From Vibrio sp. STUT-A11 (GTDB lineage: Bacteria; Pseudomonadota; Gammaproteobacteria; Enterobacterales; Vibrionaceae): a DNA stretch of 64,000 bases. The notes below the pieces were generated by a model. It saw only the letters and a program-made list of their open reading frames with translations. It was not told the DNA's origin and ran no database searches. The stretch is taken from positions 310,001 to 374,000 of the forward strand of contig NZ_AP026764.1 of assembly GCF_026000435.1 (NCBI RefSeq), given 5' to 3'. Position 1 is the first letter of the stretch; every line of letters begins with the position of its first letter. This document shows, in pieces, positions 1 through 7,583 of this stretch. A program made the translations under genes and the position numbers.

Positions 1-2
1 AC

Positions 3-344
3 CGTGATCAGATTGACCGCGAGCAATTTAGTGTCAACATTCCTCAAGACGGCTCTGTGATTTCAGGCTACACAACCATCATCAACAAATACGCGAAAAA
101 CCCGAACGCAGCAAAGCTAGCTCGTGAATACATCTTCAGTGACCAAGGCCAGATCAACCTTGCAGAAGGTTATGCACGTCCGATTCGCAGCAACATCACT
201 CTACCAAAGTCCATTCAGGACAAGTTGATCTCGAACGACCAGTACACAAATGCTAAACCGGTTACGGACTTCTCTGCATGGGAAAAATCGGCACGTAAGC
301 TACCGCGCCAATGGCAAGAGAACGTACTGATTCATCAGCAGTAA
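3..344 (+). CDS. ABC transporter periplasmic solute-binding protein, C-terminal part
   Basis: Only the last 113 codons are present; the reading frame is open from base 3, so the gene begins left of the window. The visible part has the C-lobe features of extracellular solute-binding family 1 proteins of the iron/thiamine/2-aminoethylphosphonate type: an asparagine- and lysine-rich helix, an ARPIRSN stretch and a final WxKSARKLPRQW segment. It is followed after 42 bases by the phosphodiesterase-like gene and then by two permeases and an ATPase, so it should be the periplasmic ligand-binding component of that importer. The substrate cannot be read from the sequence. Confidence 0.75.
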   Translation, partial: RDQIDREQFSVNIPQDGSVISGYTTIINKYAKNPNAAKLAREYIFSDQGQINLAEGYARPIRSNITLPKSIQDKLISNDQYTNAKPVTDFSAWEKSARKLPRQWQENVLIHQQ

Positions 345-386
345 TATTAAGCAACACCCTCTCCTAAGAAGTAACGAGAAAATATC

Positions 387-1193
387 ATGAGCAATAAGGT
401 TATCCTTGTTGTTCTAGATGGACTGAACTATCAGGTAGCCCGTGATTGTATGGGCTACCTAAACGGTCTGTTAGAACAACAACGTGCAACACTGTATCCG
501 GTTCAATGTGAACTGCCTTCGATGTCCCGCCCGCTTTATGAGTGCATCCTAACCGGTGTTCGTCCGGTTGATAGCGGCATCGTTAACAATAATATCGTTC
601 GTTTGTCGAATCAGGATTCAATCTTCAGTCTGGCAAAATCTCAGGGAAAAGTGACCGCAGCAGCGGCATATCACTGGGTGAGCGAACTTTATAATCGCGC
701 CCCTTATAACGCTGTGCGCGACCGCTTCACCAGTGATGAAACACTGAATATTCAACATGGCTGTTTTTATCACTGGGACCAGTACCCTGATGAGGCTCTG
801 TTTCTGGATGCCGAACATTTACGCCGTGAGCATCAGCCGGATTTTTTGTTGATTCACCCGATGAACATTGATGATACAGGCCATAAATTCGGCTTAGATT
901 CTCGTCAATACCGCAATTGTGCGCGTGGCGCAGACATCATTCTTTCCAACTACATCGATCAGTGGCTTGCTGATGGTTACCAGATCATTGTGACCAGCGA
1001 TCATGGCATGAACAACGATTTATCTCATGGCGGCATCTTACCAGAAGAAAGAGAAGTTCCACTGTTTGTGATTGGCGATATGTTCACCCACCAAGAATGC
1101 CACGTGAAACAAACTGAGATTTGTGGCTCGGTTTGCCAGCTTCTCAACCTTGATCACTCAAAGCCTTACACACAGGAATTGTTAGCACTATGA
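387..1193 (+). CDS. Alkaline-phosphatase-superfamily hydrolase (phosphodiesterase/nucleotide pyrophosphatase-like)
   Basis: 268 aa, no signal peptide, so it should act in the cytoplasm. The metal ligands of type I phosphodiesterases of the alkaline phosphatase superfamily are visible: VVLDGL near the N-terminus (D11), a PSMSRP stretch with the likely nucleophile S45, IDDTGH at 161-166 and TSDHGMNND at 203-211, then SHGG at 213-216. It is short for the family, lacking large insertions. It sits between the solute-binding gene and the permeases and its last four bases overlap the next start (ATGA), so it is part of the transport operon and probably hydrolyses the imported compound. Phosphodiester, phosphonate (PhnA-like) or phosphomonoester substrates are all possible; the superfamily call is firm, the substrate is not. 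Confidence 0.8.
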   Translation: MSNKVILVVLDGLNYQVARDCMGYLNGLLEQQRATLYPVQCELPSMSRPLYECILTGVRPVDSGIVNNNIVRLSNQDSIFSLAKSQGKVTAAAAYHWVSELYNRAPYNAVRDRFTSDETLNIQHGCFYHWDQYPDEALFLDAEHLRREHQPDFLLIHPMNIDDTGHKFGLDSRQYRNCARGADIILSNYIDQWLADGYQIIVTSDHGMNNDLSHGGILPEEREVPLFVIGDMFTHQECHVKQTEICGSVCQLLNLDHSKPYTQELLAL

Positions 1194-2101
1194 GCAGTTC
1201 TGCCATCTCATCAACAACCAGCAACGTAAGCGTGAAACAGCGTCGAATAAGTTGTTGGTTAAAAAGGAGTAAGCCTGCATTGTGGCTTGCCCCTTTCGCT
1301 CTGTTTTTCTACCTGTTTCAGCTTGCACCGATTGTTTGGGTGCTGATTAACAGCTTTATTTACGACGAAGAGTTCGCGTTCGACAACTATCTGGAAGTGT
1401 TTGATTCAACTTTCATGATGCAAGCCTTCGGCAACAGCTTGTGGCTCTCATTCTGGTCGAGTATTGCTGGTTTACTGGTTGCAACCGTACTGGTTTCTTC
1501 GTTACGTCGTGTCGATTCAAAAATCCGCGACGGTGTGATTGCCTTCACCAACATGAGCAGCAACTTTTCTGGCGTGCCTCTGGCATTCGCGTTCATCATC
1601 ATTTTAGGCACTAACGGTGCGGTCACTTTATTGCTCAAGCAATACGGTTTGCTCGGCGATTTTGACCTTTATGGCAAATGGGGATTGATGGCAATTTACA
1701 TCTACTTCCAGATCCCGTTGGCAGTACTGTTGCTCTACCCGGCATTCGATGCCTTAAGTGACGATTGGCAAGCGGCAGCCGCACTACTTGGCGCAAAGAC
1801 ATCACAATACTGGATACGCATCGCCTTACCCGTGCTTTCTCCTGCTCTGTTGGGCACGTTTATCATCCTGATCGCAAATGCCATTGGCGCTTATGCCAGT
1901 GTGTATGCGTTAACTTCCGGTAACTACAACCTCATTACTATTCGCATTGCGAGCTTAGTCTCGGGCGATTTGTTCCTTGAGCCCAATCTCGCCGCCGCAA
2001 TCTCGGTTATTTTGATGGCGATGCTGGCCTTTATCACTGTGATTAACCAATGGCTGATTACTAAGAGCTACGCAGGTAAACAAGCTAATGCAAAACGTTA
2101 A
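1190..2101 (+). CDS. ABC transporter inner-membrane permease
   Basis: 303 aa with about six hydrophobic segments and a binding-protein-dependent transport (BPD) domain. The EAA-type cytoplasmic loop that docks on the ATPase is seen as DDWQAAAALLGAKTSQYWIRI near residues 190-210. It overlaps the upstream hydrolase by four bases and the next permease by 14 bases, which indicates translational coupling. Together with the next gene it forms the heterodimeric channel. The family resembles permeases of iron, spermidine and 2-aminoethylphosphonate importers; the substrate is not determinable here. Confidence 0.85.
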   Translation: MSSSAISSTTSNVSVKQRRISCWLKRSKPALWLAPFALFFYLFQLAPIVWVLINSFIYDEEFAFDNYLEVFDSTFMMQAFGNSLWLSFWSSIAGLLVATVLVSSLRRVDSKIRDGVIAFTNMSSNFSGVPLAFAFIIILGTNGAVTLLLKQYGLLGDFDLYGKWGLMAIYIYFQIPLAVLLLYPAFDALSDDWQAAAALLGAKTSQYWIRIALPVLSPALLGTFIILIANAIGAYASVYALTSGNYNLITIRIASLVSGDLFLEPNLAAAISVILMAMLAFITVINQWLITKSYAGKQANAKR

Positions 2102-2876
2102 TACTCGCTTCCACAAAACGGTGGTGTACTCCATTGTCGGTATTATGTTGGTCCCAATCATTGCGACCTTCGTTTATTCGCTCTCCTCCCGCTGGGGAGC
2201 GACCATTCTACCGGACGGATTTACGCTGGACTGGTACATCAAACTGTTGACTGACCCGCGCTTCCTGCAAGCATTTGGTCGTTCTCTGTTTATTTGTATT
2301 TCTGCTCTGGCATTGAGCGTTGTTCTGATTCTGCCTGCGATTTTTGTGGTGTTTTACTACTTCCCAAAACTCGACAAGCTGATGAACATTCTAATCTTGC
2401 TTCCGTTTGCTGTACCGCCAGTGGTGTCATCAGTTGGCCTATTACAACTTTATGCCAATAGCGATATTTCCTTAATTGGCACGCCATGGATTTTGATCGG
2501 CACTTACTTCACAATCGCTTTGCCTTTCATGTACCGTGCAATTTCAAACAGCTTTGAGGCGATCAATTTGCATGACTTGATGGACGCAGCGCATTTACTT
2601 GGCGCAAGCACAAACAAAGCGTTTTTGCTGATCATTTTGCCAAACTTGAAGAAAGGCTTAATGGCGTCGCTGTTTCTCTCTTTCTCCTTTCTGCTCGGTG
2701 AGTTTGTGTTTGCCAATATTCTTGTTGGCACACGCTATGAAACCCTGCAAATCTATTTGTACAACATGCGTCAGACAAGCGGACACTTTACGTCTGCGCT
2801 GGTCATGACCTATTTCCTGTTTATTTTCTTACTGACTTGGCTGGCAAGTCGTTTCAGTCGAGGCGCTAAATCATGA
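2088..2876 (+). CDS. ABC transporter inner-membrane permease
   Basis: 262 aa, second permease of the importer, with six predicted membrane segments. The EAA loop is visible as LMDAAHLLGASTNKAFLLI around residues 164-182. Its start lies inside the end of the previous permease gene and its stop overlaps the ATPase start (ATGA), so it is coupled on both sides. The pair of non-identical permeases plus a single ATPase gene implies an ATPase homodimer. It is of the same family as spermidine/putrescine PotC-like and phosphonate PhnV-like permeases. Confidence 0.85.
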   Translation: MQNVNTRFHKTVVYSIVGIMLVPIIATFVYSLSSRWGATILPDGFTLDWYIKLLTDPRFLQAFGRSLFICISALALSVVLILPAIFVVFYYFPKLDKLMNILILLPFAVPPVVSSVGLLQLYANSDISLIGTPWILIGTYFTIALPFMYRAISNSFEAINLHDLMDAAHLLGASTNKAFLLIILPNLKKGLMASLFLSFSFLLGEFVFANILVGTRYETLQIYLYNMRQTSGHFTSALVMTYFLFIFLLTWLASRFSRGAKS

Positions 2877-3892
2877 GCTACGTAACCGCAAAAAACCTGA
2901 CCAAACGTTTTGGTGACAATACGGTCTTTGAAGGTATCCAATTCGGCATTGAACAGGGCGAGTTTATTACTCTGCTTGGACCAAGTGGATGTGGTAAATC
3001 CACTCTTCTTCGCAGCCTGGCGGGGCTTAACCCTGTTGATGGTGGTACCATTTCGGTTAACGGAGAGGACATCACCCACCAAGTACCGCAGGAGCGTGGC
3101 ATTGGCATGGTGTTTCAGTCTTATGCTCTGTTTCCCAATATGACGGTGGAAGGTAACATTGCGTTTGGCCTGAAAATGAAAAAACTAGTCGCTGACATCA
3201 TACAGCGCGAAGTGGCGAAAGTGATTGAGCTGGTTGACCTGAAAGGTAAAGAAAAACAGTACCCGCATCAACTTTCAGGCGGGCAACGTCAGCGTGTCGC
3301 ACTAGCACGCGCCTTGGTGGTGAAGCCGCGCATTTTGCTCCTCGACGAACCTTTGTCAGCTCTGGATGCCAAAATCCGTAAGCACCTTCGTCAACAAATT
3401 CGCGACATCCAGAAAGAAATGAACCTGACTACGATCTTCGTTACTCATGATCAGGAAGAAGCCATGATCATGTCTGATCGTATCTTTCTGATGAATAAAG
3501 GGGAAATCGTTCAGGCTGGCACGCCCGAAGAGATTTACACGCAACCAGCCAACGAGTTTGTTGCCGGTTTTATGGGACACTACAACCTGGTGGAAGCCGA
3601 CCACGCCAAACAGCTTTTTAATATCGATACGCAAAGCAAAGTGGCTATTCGCCCTGAATCGATTTATGTCAAAGAGCAAGGCCGTCAGTATGGTAACCAC
3701 ATTTCCGCACCACAAAGCGGTATTATCAAAAATCACCAGTTGCTGGGTAATGTGATTCGCTATCAGGTGGATGTTAACGAGTGCGAACTCACCGTTGATT
3801 TACTCAACCGTTCATCTGAGCGACTATTAGCAAATGGCAGCCAGTTAGAACTACTTTTTAATCTAAACGAAATTCAACCAGTGAGAGCTTAA
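2873..3892 (+). CDS. ABC transporter ATPase
   Basis: 339 aa. All nucleotide-binding motifs are present: Walker A GPSGCGKST near residue 37-45, Q-loop VFQSYALFPNMTV, signature LSGGQRQRVALARAL, Walker B ILLLDEPLSALD and the H-loop FVTHDQEEAM. A C-terminal extension of about 100 residues beyond the NBD resembles the TOBE regulatory domain of CUT1/Fe/polyamine-type ATPases. It powers the two preceding permeases. The stop codon is separated by one base from the next gene. Function as an importer ATPase is secure; ligand unknown. Confidence 0.9.
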   Translation: MSYVTAKNLTKRFGDNTVFEGIQFGIEQGEFITLLGPSGCGKSTLLRSLAGLNPVDGGTISVNGEDITHQVPQERGIGMVFQSYALFPNMTVEGNIAFGLKMKKLVADIIQREVAKVIELVDLKGKEKQYPHQLSGGQRQRVALARALVVKPRILLLDEPLSALDAKIRKHLRQQIRDIQKEMNLTTIFVTHDQEEAMIMSDRIFLMNKGEIVQAGTPEEIYTQPANEFVAGFMGHYNLVEADHAKQLFNIDTQSKVAIRPESIYVKEQGRQYGNHISAPQSGIIKNHQLLGNVIRYQVDVNECELTVDLLNRSSERLLANGSQLELLFNLNEIQPVRA

Positions 3893-3893
3893 G

Positions 3894-4553
3894 ATGTCCA
3901 AACCTTTGTATGTTTTTGATATGGACGAAACCTTAATCAACGCAGACTGTGCAATGATTTGGAACGCATTTTTGGTCGAGAAGGGCATCGCGACAGAGCC
4001 CAACTTTATCGAAGAAGATCGACGCCTGATGAAGCTCTACGCTGAGGGAAAAATGGACATGGAAGACTACCTTGAGTTTTGCATGGCACCACTTTCTGAC
4101 ATGCCTATTGAGCAAGTAAAAATGTTAGTTGCAGAGTGCGTAGACAAACAGATTCTACCCAAGCAGTTTAAGCAGTCCAAAACGTTGATCGCACAACTTT
4201 CCCGAGATGGCATTGATATGGTGATCATTTCCGCGAGCGTGACTTTCTTAGTCGAAGCGGTAGGCCAACGTTTGGGAATCCCAACGTCATTGGGGATCGA
4301 CTTGATTGAACAAAAAGGCACTTACAGCTCTGAGATTTCTGGGATACCAAGCTACAGAGAGGGTAAGGTCACCAGACTGCAGCAATGGCTAGAAGCACAG
4401 CCAGAATTGTACTCAGAAATTCACTTTTATACCGATTCGATCAACGACTTACCGCTTTGTCAGCACGCTGACTACGCCTATTTGGTCAATCCATGCCCTC
4501 GCCTGCGAGAGCATGCGAATCAGCCAAACTGGACGGTATTAAGTTGGGACTAG
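3894..4553 (+). CDS. HAD-superfamily phosphatase (HAD-IB, phosphoserine-phosphatase-like)
   Basis: 219 aa. HAD motif I is FDMDETLI (D9 nucleophile, D11), motif II is VIISAS, motif III lysine is in YREGKV and motif IV is YTDSINDLPL. The helical cap follows motif I as in the HAD-IB group (SerB, phosphorylcholine or phosphoethanolamine phosphatases). It is the last gene of the operon and begins one base after the ATPase stop. Inference: the importer brings in a phosphorylated compound, the superfamily hydrolase cuts it and this enzyme releases phosphate from the product. Specific substrate unknown. Confidence 0.8.
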   Translation: MSKPLYVFDMDETLINADCAMIWNAFLVEKGIATEPNFIEEDRRLMKLYAEGKMDMEDYLEFCMAPLSDMPIEQVKMLVAECVDKQILPKQFKQSKTLIAQLSRDGIDMVIISASVTFLVEAVGQRLGIPTSLGIDLIEQKGTYSSEISGIPSYREGKVTRLQQWLEAQPELYSEIHFYTDSINDLPLCQHADYAYLVNPCPRLREHANQPNWTVLSWD

Positions 4554-4593
4554 TTAGACATATCTTGTCGAACATTTACTTCTAATCCAATCA

Positions 4594-4626
4594 AAAAGAG
4601 TAGCACGGAAAGCTACTCTTTCTCTA
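4594..4626 (+). terminator. Rho-independent terminator of the ABC/HAD operon
   Basis: Perfect 10-bp arms AAAGAGTAGC (4595-4604) and GCTACTCTTT (4612-4621) with a 7-base loop and T-rich tail, 41 bases after the HAD stop. Confidence 0.8.
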
Positions 4627-4639
4627 TTCACACTAAAAA

Positions 4640-5074
4640 ACCTAAGTATCGATTAGCTGAATGCATTATGAATTGAAACATGTCATTAACAAAAGCAAGC
4701 AGTTTAATTGATTGGACTAAGCAAAGTATAAAACATCACGCCATACACAACTGAGCTCACATGTGCAAAATGATGCTCAGCCTGCCGTTTACAAATCAAA
4801 ATGTTATCAAAACCTTAGTTTTAGCACACCCCAAACACAGGACAACAACATATTCGCAATTATAAGTAACGATAATGAAATCATTGATTGAGAAATTAAC
4901 ATTTTAACAATCATTACAACAATGTTAACTTTAGCGCAGTTGGTCGCACTGGTGGTAAGCCTCTCACCAAGCTATTGTCAGTTTGATAAGGATGTTCGAC
5001 CATCTCCATAATGAATAGACACCGAATTTGGTGCCCTTTTTCGCCCGCAAAGATCGTTCTTTGCGGGCTTTTTT
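4640..5074 (+). ncRNA. Candidate small RNA locus ending in an orphan terminator
   Basis: No protein gene is credible here. A strong terminator, GCCCGCAAAG (5043-5052) / CTTTGCGGGC (5059-5068) followed by six T, points along the plus strand, and a weaker hairpin CACC-N6-GGTG plus a T-run lies just before it. The upstream operon already ends at 4594-4626 and the neighbouring gene is on the minus strand, so this second terminator needs another transcript. I could not find a convincing promoter, and the sequence does not match Spot 42, RyhB or Qrr as I remember them. The 5' end is unknown. Confidence 0.35.
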
Positions 5075-5099
5075 CTGCCTGCGATTTACTGATGGACAG

Positions 5100-5125
5100 A
5101 AAAAAGCCAGCTTTTGTAAGCTGGC
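5100..5125 (-). terminator. Terminator of the small secreted protein gene
   Basis: 8-bp arms GCCAGCTT/AAGCTGGC with a 4-base loop; on the minus strand it is followed by six T. It lies 91 bases beyond the stop of the minus-strand gene at 5216-5482. Confidence 0.75.
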
Positions 5126-5215
5126 AAGTTGAGCAACAAGATCAGCGCCTACTGCTATCTAGCGCTGAACGTGTATTAGGAGTCATTCTTTATTTTGACC
5201 AGGGCCATTCAGAAA

Positions 5216-5482
5216 CTATGACTTACTCGCTTCTGATTTTTGGCACGCAACCTTTACCAATTGCGCCTGCTCTTCTTTAATACGTTTAACGAATCGTGCA
5301 TCTCGAGCATCGATCTCATCCATATTCATTTGCTGAACATCCGCTATCGCTTCTTGCTTCATTGCAGAGAAGTCTTGACGTAAATCAGAGCTCCACTCCT
5401 CCTTGTCTAGCGTGTTAGCAGCAGCGATTGATGATGACATGACAGCAATAAGACCAAGAGTAGAAAGAAATACGCTTTTCAT
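5216..5482 (-). CDS. Small secreted/periplasmic protein of unknown function
   Basis: 88 aa. The first 22 residues form a Sec signal peptide (MKS, hydrophobic core, cleavage after IAAA). The mature part of about 65 residues is highly charged and helical (EEWSSDLRQDF, RDARFVKRIKEEQAQL) with one cysteine near the C-terminus. The start is supported by AAGGAGC seven bases before the ATG. It has its own terminator and stands alone. I do not recognise a family; it may be a small periplasmic protein with a coiled-coil tendency. Confidence 0.7.
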   Translation of the reverse strand: MKSVFLSTLGLIAVMSSSIAAANTLDKEEWSSDLRQDFSAMKQEAIADVQQMNMDEIDARDARFVKRIKEEQAQLVKVACQKSEASKS

Positions 5483-5606
5483 AGCAAGCTCCTTGAGGAT
5501 TAGCAGTTTATTTTGGGTACATGTTTACAAAGCACGTACGATGCCAACTTTTTAATCCTTTAATTTCAGCAGCTTATTTGGTTTCATTTTTTATCACTCA
5601 AACCTT

Positions 5607-5678
5607 CATGGTAAATTTCGCACTGAGGGAGTTAAATTTACCATGACTATACTATCCCCTTAATCCATTGATTAAGGG
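5607..5678. repeat. Two consecutive perfect inverted repeats between fpr and the small gene
   Basis: First: CATGGTAAATTT (5607-5618) and AAATTTACCATG (5634-5645), 12 bp perfect. Second: CCCTTAATC (5657-5665) and GATTAAGGG (5670-5678). Both lie just past the fpr stop on the minus strand. Neither has a good T-run, so they may be 3' stabilising structures, weak terminators or protein-binding sites for the small gene's promoter. Confidence 0.5.
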
Positions 5679-5712
5679 TATTGACCAATGGAGTATCTAA
5701 CTACTTTCAGAC

Positions 5713-6477
5713 TTACCAGTAACGTTCGTAAATGATGTTACCACCAGTATTGGTTCGAAACTTATCTAAACCGCGCCCTTGTAACACGGGTAAAGTATCT
5801 TTAATCATTCCTGGGTTGCCACACAACATGACAAAGCTACTTCCAGGTGAAAACTCTACATCAGCTCGTTCGCAAAGCTCTCCAGAAGCAATAAAGTCTG
5901 GAATTCGGCCTTGCAACTTACCTTCCACCGTTTCTCGACTCACTATCGGCACATACTTCAACCGGCCTTCATAACGCTGTTCCAGGTGTTCAATTAAATA
6001 TTTGTACACCAAGTCTTTCTCGTAGCGAACTCCATGAACCAAAACAATCTTTTCGTTATGCGGAAGCAGATTGATATCATCTAATAAAGACAAAAATGGC
6101 CCGATACCGGTACCGGTTGAAAGCAACCAAAGATCATGTGCTTGCTTTGGAATTGTATCGTGGATCAAATCACCGTGTGCTGTTTCACCAACATAGAGGC
6201 TGTCACCAGTCTTTAGCTTTTGCAGTTTTGGAGACAATTGCCCTTGTGGGTCGGCGACAATCAAAAACTCCAGCCAGTCAAACTGTTCGCTCGGAGCATT
6301 CACCACGGAGTATGCACGGCTAATAAGATTTCCACTGTAATCTAACAGCCCGAGTTTGGTAAATTGACCAGCTTTAAAGGAAAGTGGAGCGCCAGATACT
6401 CTTAAGCTGAACAGATCTTGTGTCCAGTCTATTCGCTTCTCAACTCTGGCGAGATTGAAATTTTTCAGTTCTGCCAT
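5713..6477 (-). CDS. fpr: Ferredoxin/flavodoxin--NADP reductase
   Basis: 254 aa, similar in length to E. coli Fpr (248). It moves electrons between NADPH and ferredoxin or flavodoxin in the cytoplasm via FAD. FAD-binding RAYSV follows the LISRAYS segment near residue 54-58, the NADP-binding STGTGIGPFLS lies near residue 118-128, and LCGNPGMI follows near 218-225. The C-terminus ends in RYW, the stacking aromatic typical of subclass I bacterial reductases. It is monocistronic, with an upstream gap of 206 bases to the divergent thioesterase gene. Confidence 0.93.
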   Translation of the reverse strand: MAELKNFNLARVEKRIDWTQDLFSLRVSGAPLSFKAGQFTKLGLLDYSGNLISRAYSVVNAPSEQFDWLEFLIVADPQGQLSPKLQKLKTGDSLYVGETAHGDLIHDTIPKQAHDLWLLSTGTGIGPFLSLLDDINLLPHNEKIVLVHGVRYEKDLVYKYLIEHLEQRYEGRLKYVPIVSRETVEGKLQGRIPDFIASGELCERADVEFSPGSSFVMLCGNPGMIKDTLPVLQGRGLDKFRTNTGGNIIYERYW

Positions 6478-6683
6478 GAGACCTCTCCATTTTAACTACT
6501 CTCAAATAAACTTACGCTTCCAACGACACTATGTAAAGATTTAACTTTACATATTGAGTCATTTTATTTCACACTTACAGAACAATTTTATTACATCTTA
6601 AAGAATTGCATCTAGAATAAATACTCAGACTAATAAGTAACCTCACAATTTGTGGCAACGTTGATGAAAAAGGAACCAAAAAA

Positions 6684-7136
6684 ATGGACACACAACTAAA
6701 AGATTTCCCTGTCATTACTGAGATCAGAGTCGCTTGGGGAGAGATGGATGCCTTGCAGCATGTCAACAACGTCGTCTACTTTCGTTACTTTGAAACCGCG
6801 CGTTTGGATTATTTCGAAGCGATTAATTTGCTCGTTGACCTGCAAACCTCGCAAATTAGTCCTGTTTTGAGTGAAACTCAGTGTCGCTACAAGTTACCTG
6901 TGACTTACCCAGACACCCTGCTGGTTGGCTCACGAGTAATCGACATGCAGGGGGACCGCATGACGATGGAATATCAGGTATTCAGTAAAAAGTGGGGAAA
7001 AGTGGTCACCGTCGCGACGGCAACAGGTGTGATGTTTGATTTTAAAAATAACACTAAGACTGAGATTCCAGACAACGTCCGTAAGTCGATTCTGGAACTG
7101 GAAGCGACTGTGGGGAGTACTCACCATCTAGAGTAA
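6684..7136 (+). CDS. Acyl-CoA thioesterase, hotdog fold (4HBT/YbgC/FadM type)
   Basis: 150 aa. Single hotdog domain with the 4-hydroxybenzoyl-CoA thioesterase pattern WGEMDALQHVNNVVYFRYFETAR: the aspartate D23 in the MDALQHVNN motif is the usual catalytic residue. The start is chosen at the ATG preceded by AAAAAGGAACC. It hydrolyses acyl-CoA thioesters in the cytoplasm; chain preference cannot be inferred. It stands alone, convergent with the VF530 gene, with a long hairpin between them. Confidence 0.85.
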   Translation: MDTQLKDFPVITEIRVAWGEMDALQHVNNVVYFRYFETARLDYFEAINLLVDLQTSQISPVLSETQCRYKLPVTYPDTLLVGSRVIDMQGDRMTMEYQVFSKKWGKVVTVATATGVMFDFKNNTKTEIPDNVRKSILELEATVGSTHHLE

Positions 7137-7148
7137 TCATCACGTTCA

Positions 7149-7185
7149 GATTCCCGACAGCGCGCATTCGTCGCTTTCGGGAATC
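7149..7185. terminator. Hairpin between convergent genes, likely terminator
   Basis: 14-bp arms (7149-7162 and 7172-7185) with one mismatch and a 9-base loop. It lies 12 bases after the thioesterase stop and before the stop of the convergent VF530 gene. The T-tract is poor. Confidence 0.5.
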
Positions 7186-7203
7186 ATTACCTTATTTTGC
7201 TAA

Positions 7204-7422
7204 TCAACAAAAAGTCTCGATATACAGAGCTTCAACTTTATCTCTGGCCCATTGCGTCTTACGCAGAAACTTTAACGACGACTTAATAGACGGGTCTTTT
7301 TTAAAGCAGTTAACACGAACACGTTCATACATGCCATTCCAGCCAAGGTGCTCAACCAAACGGGTGACAATTTTTTCTAAACTCAACCCGTGCAATGGGT
7401 TATTCGGTTGTTCGTTGCTCAT
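7204..7422 (-). CDS. VF530-family DNA-binding-like protein (DUF2132)
   Basis: 72 aa. It matches the short VF530 family, named from a Vibrio fischeri protein whose structure was solved by structural genomics: NPLHGLSLEKIV at the start, then LVEHLGWNGMYERVRVNCFKKDPSI and KFLRKTQWARDKVE. The family has a small helical fold related to HHH or SAP-like DNA-binding proteins, but its cellular function is not established. It is monocistronic and convergent with the thioesterase gene. Confidence 0.85.
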   Translation of the reverse strand: MSNEQPNNPLHGLSLEKIVTRLVEHLGWNGMYERVRVNCFKKDPSIKSSLKFLRKTQWARDKVEALYIETFC

Positions 7423-7510
7423 GATTTCAATCCAACAATTTATCAGGCGATTTGGTGGGCTAATCTAACTGAAGGCAACGAGATACCCAACTGTTATTTG
7501 TATTAGACTG

Positions 7511-7541
7511 AAAACAGCCCGACTAAAAGCAGGCTGTTGTT
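7511..7541 (-). terminator. Terminator of dacA
   Basis: AACAGCC/GGCTGTT stem with a 12-base loop, followed on the minus strand by TTTTC; about 43 bases after the dacA stop. Confidence 0.55.
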
Positions 7542-7583
7542 TGTTCGATTCATCGCTTGATCAGCTAACCAATGTTCGATTTG

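Noticed and set aside
5011..5280. 89-aa plus-strand ORF
   Set aside because: It spans the orphan terminator, overlaps the small secreted gene antisense and has no SD or family features.
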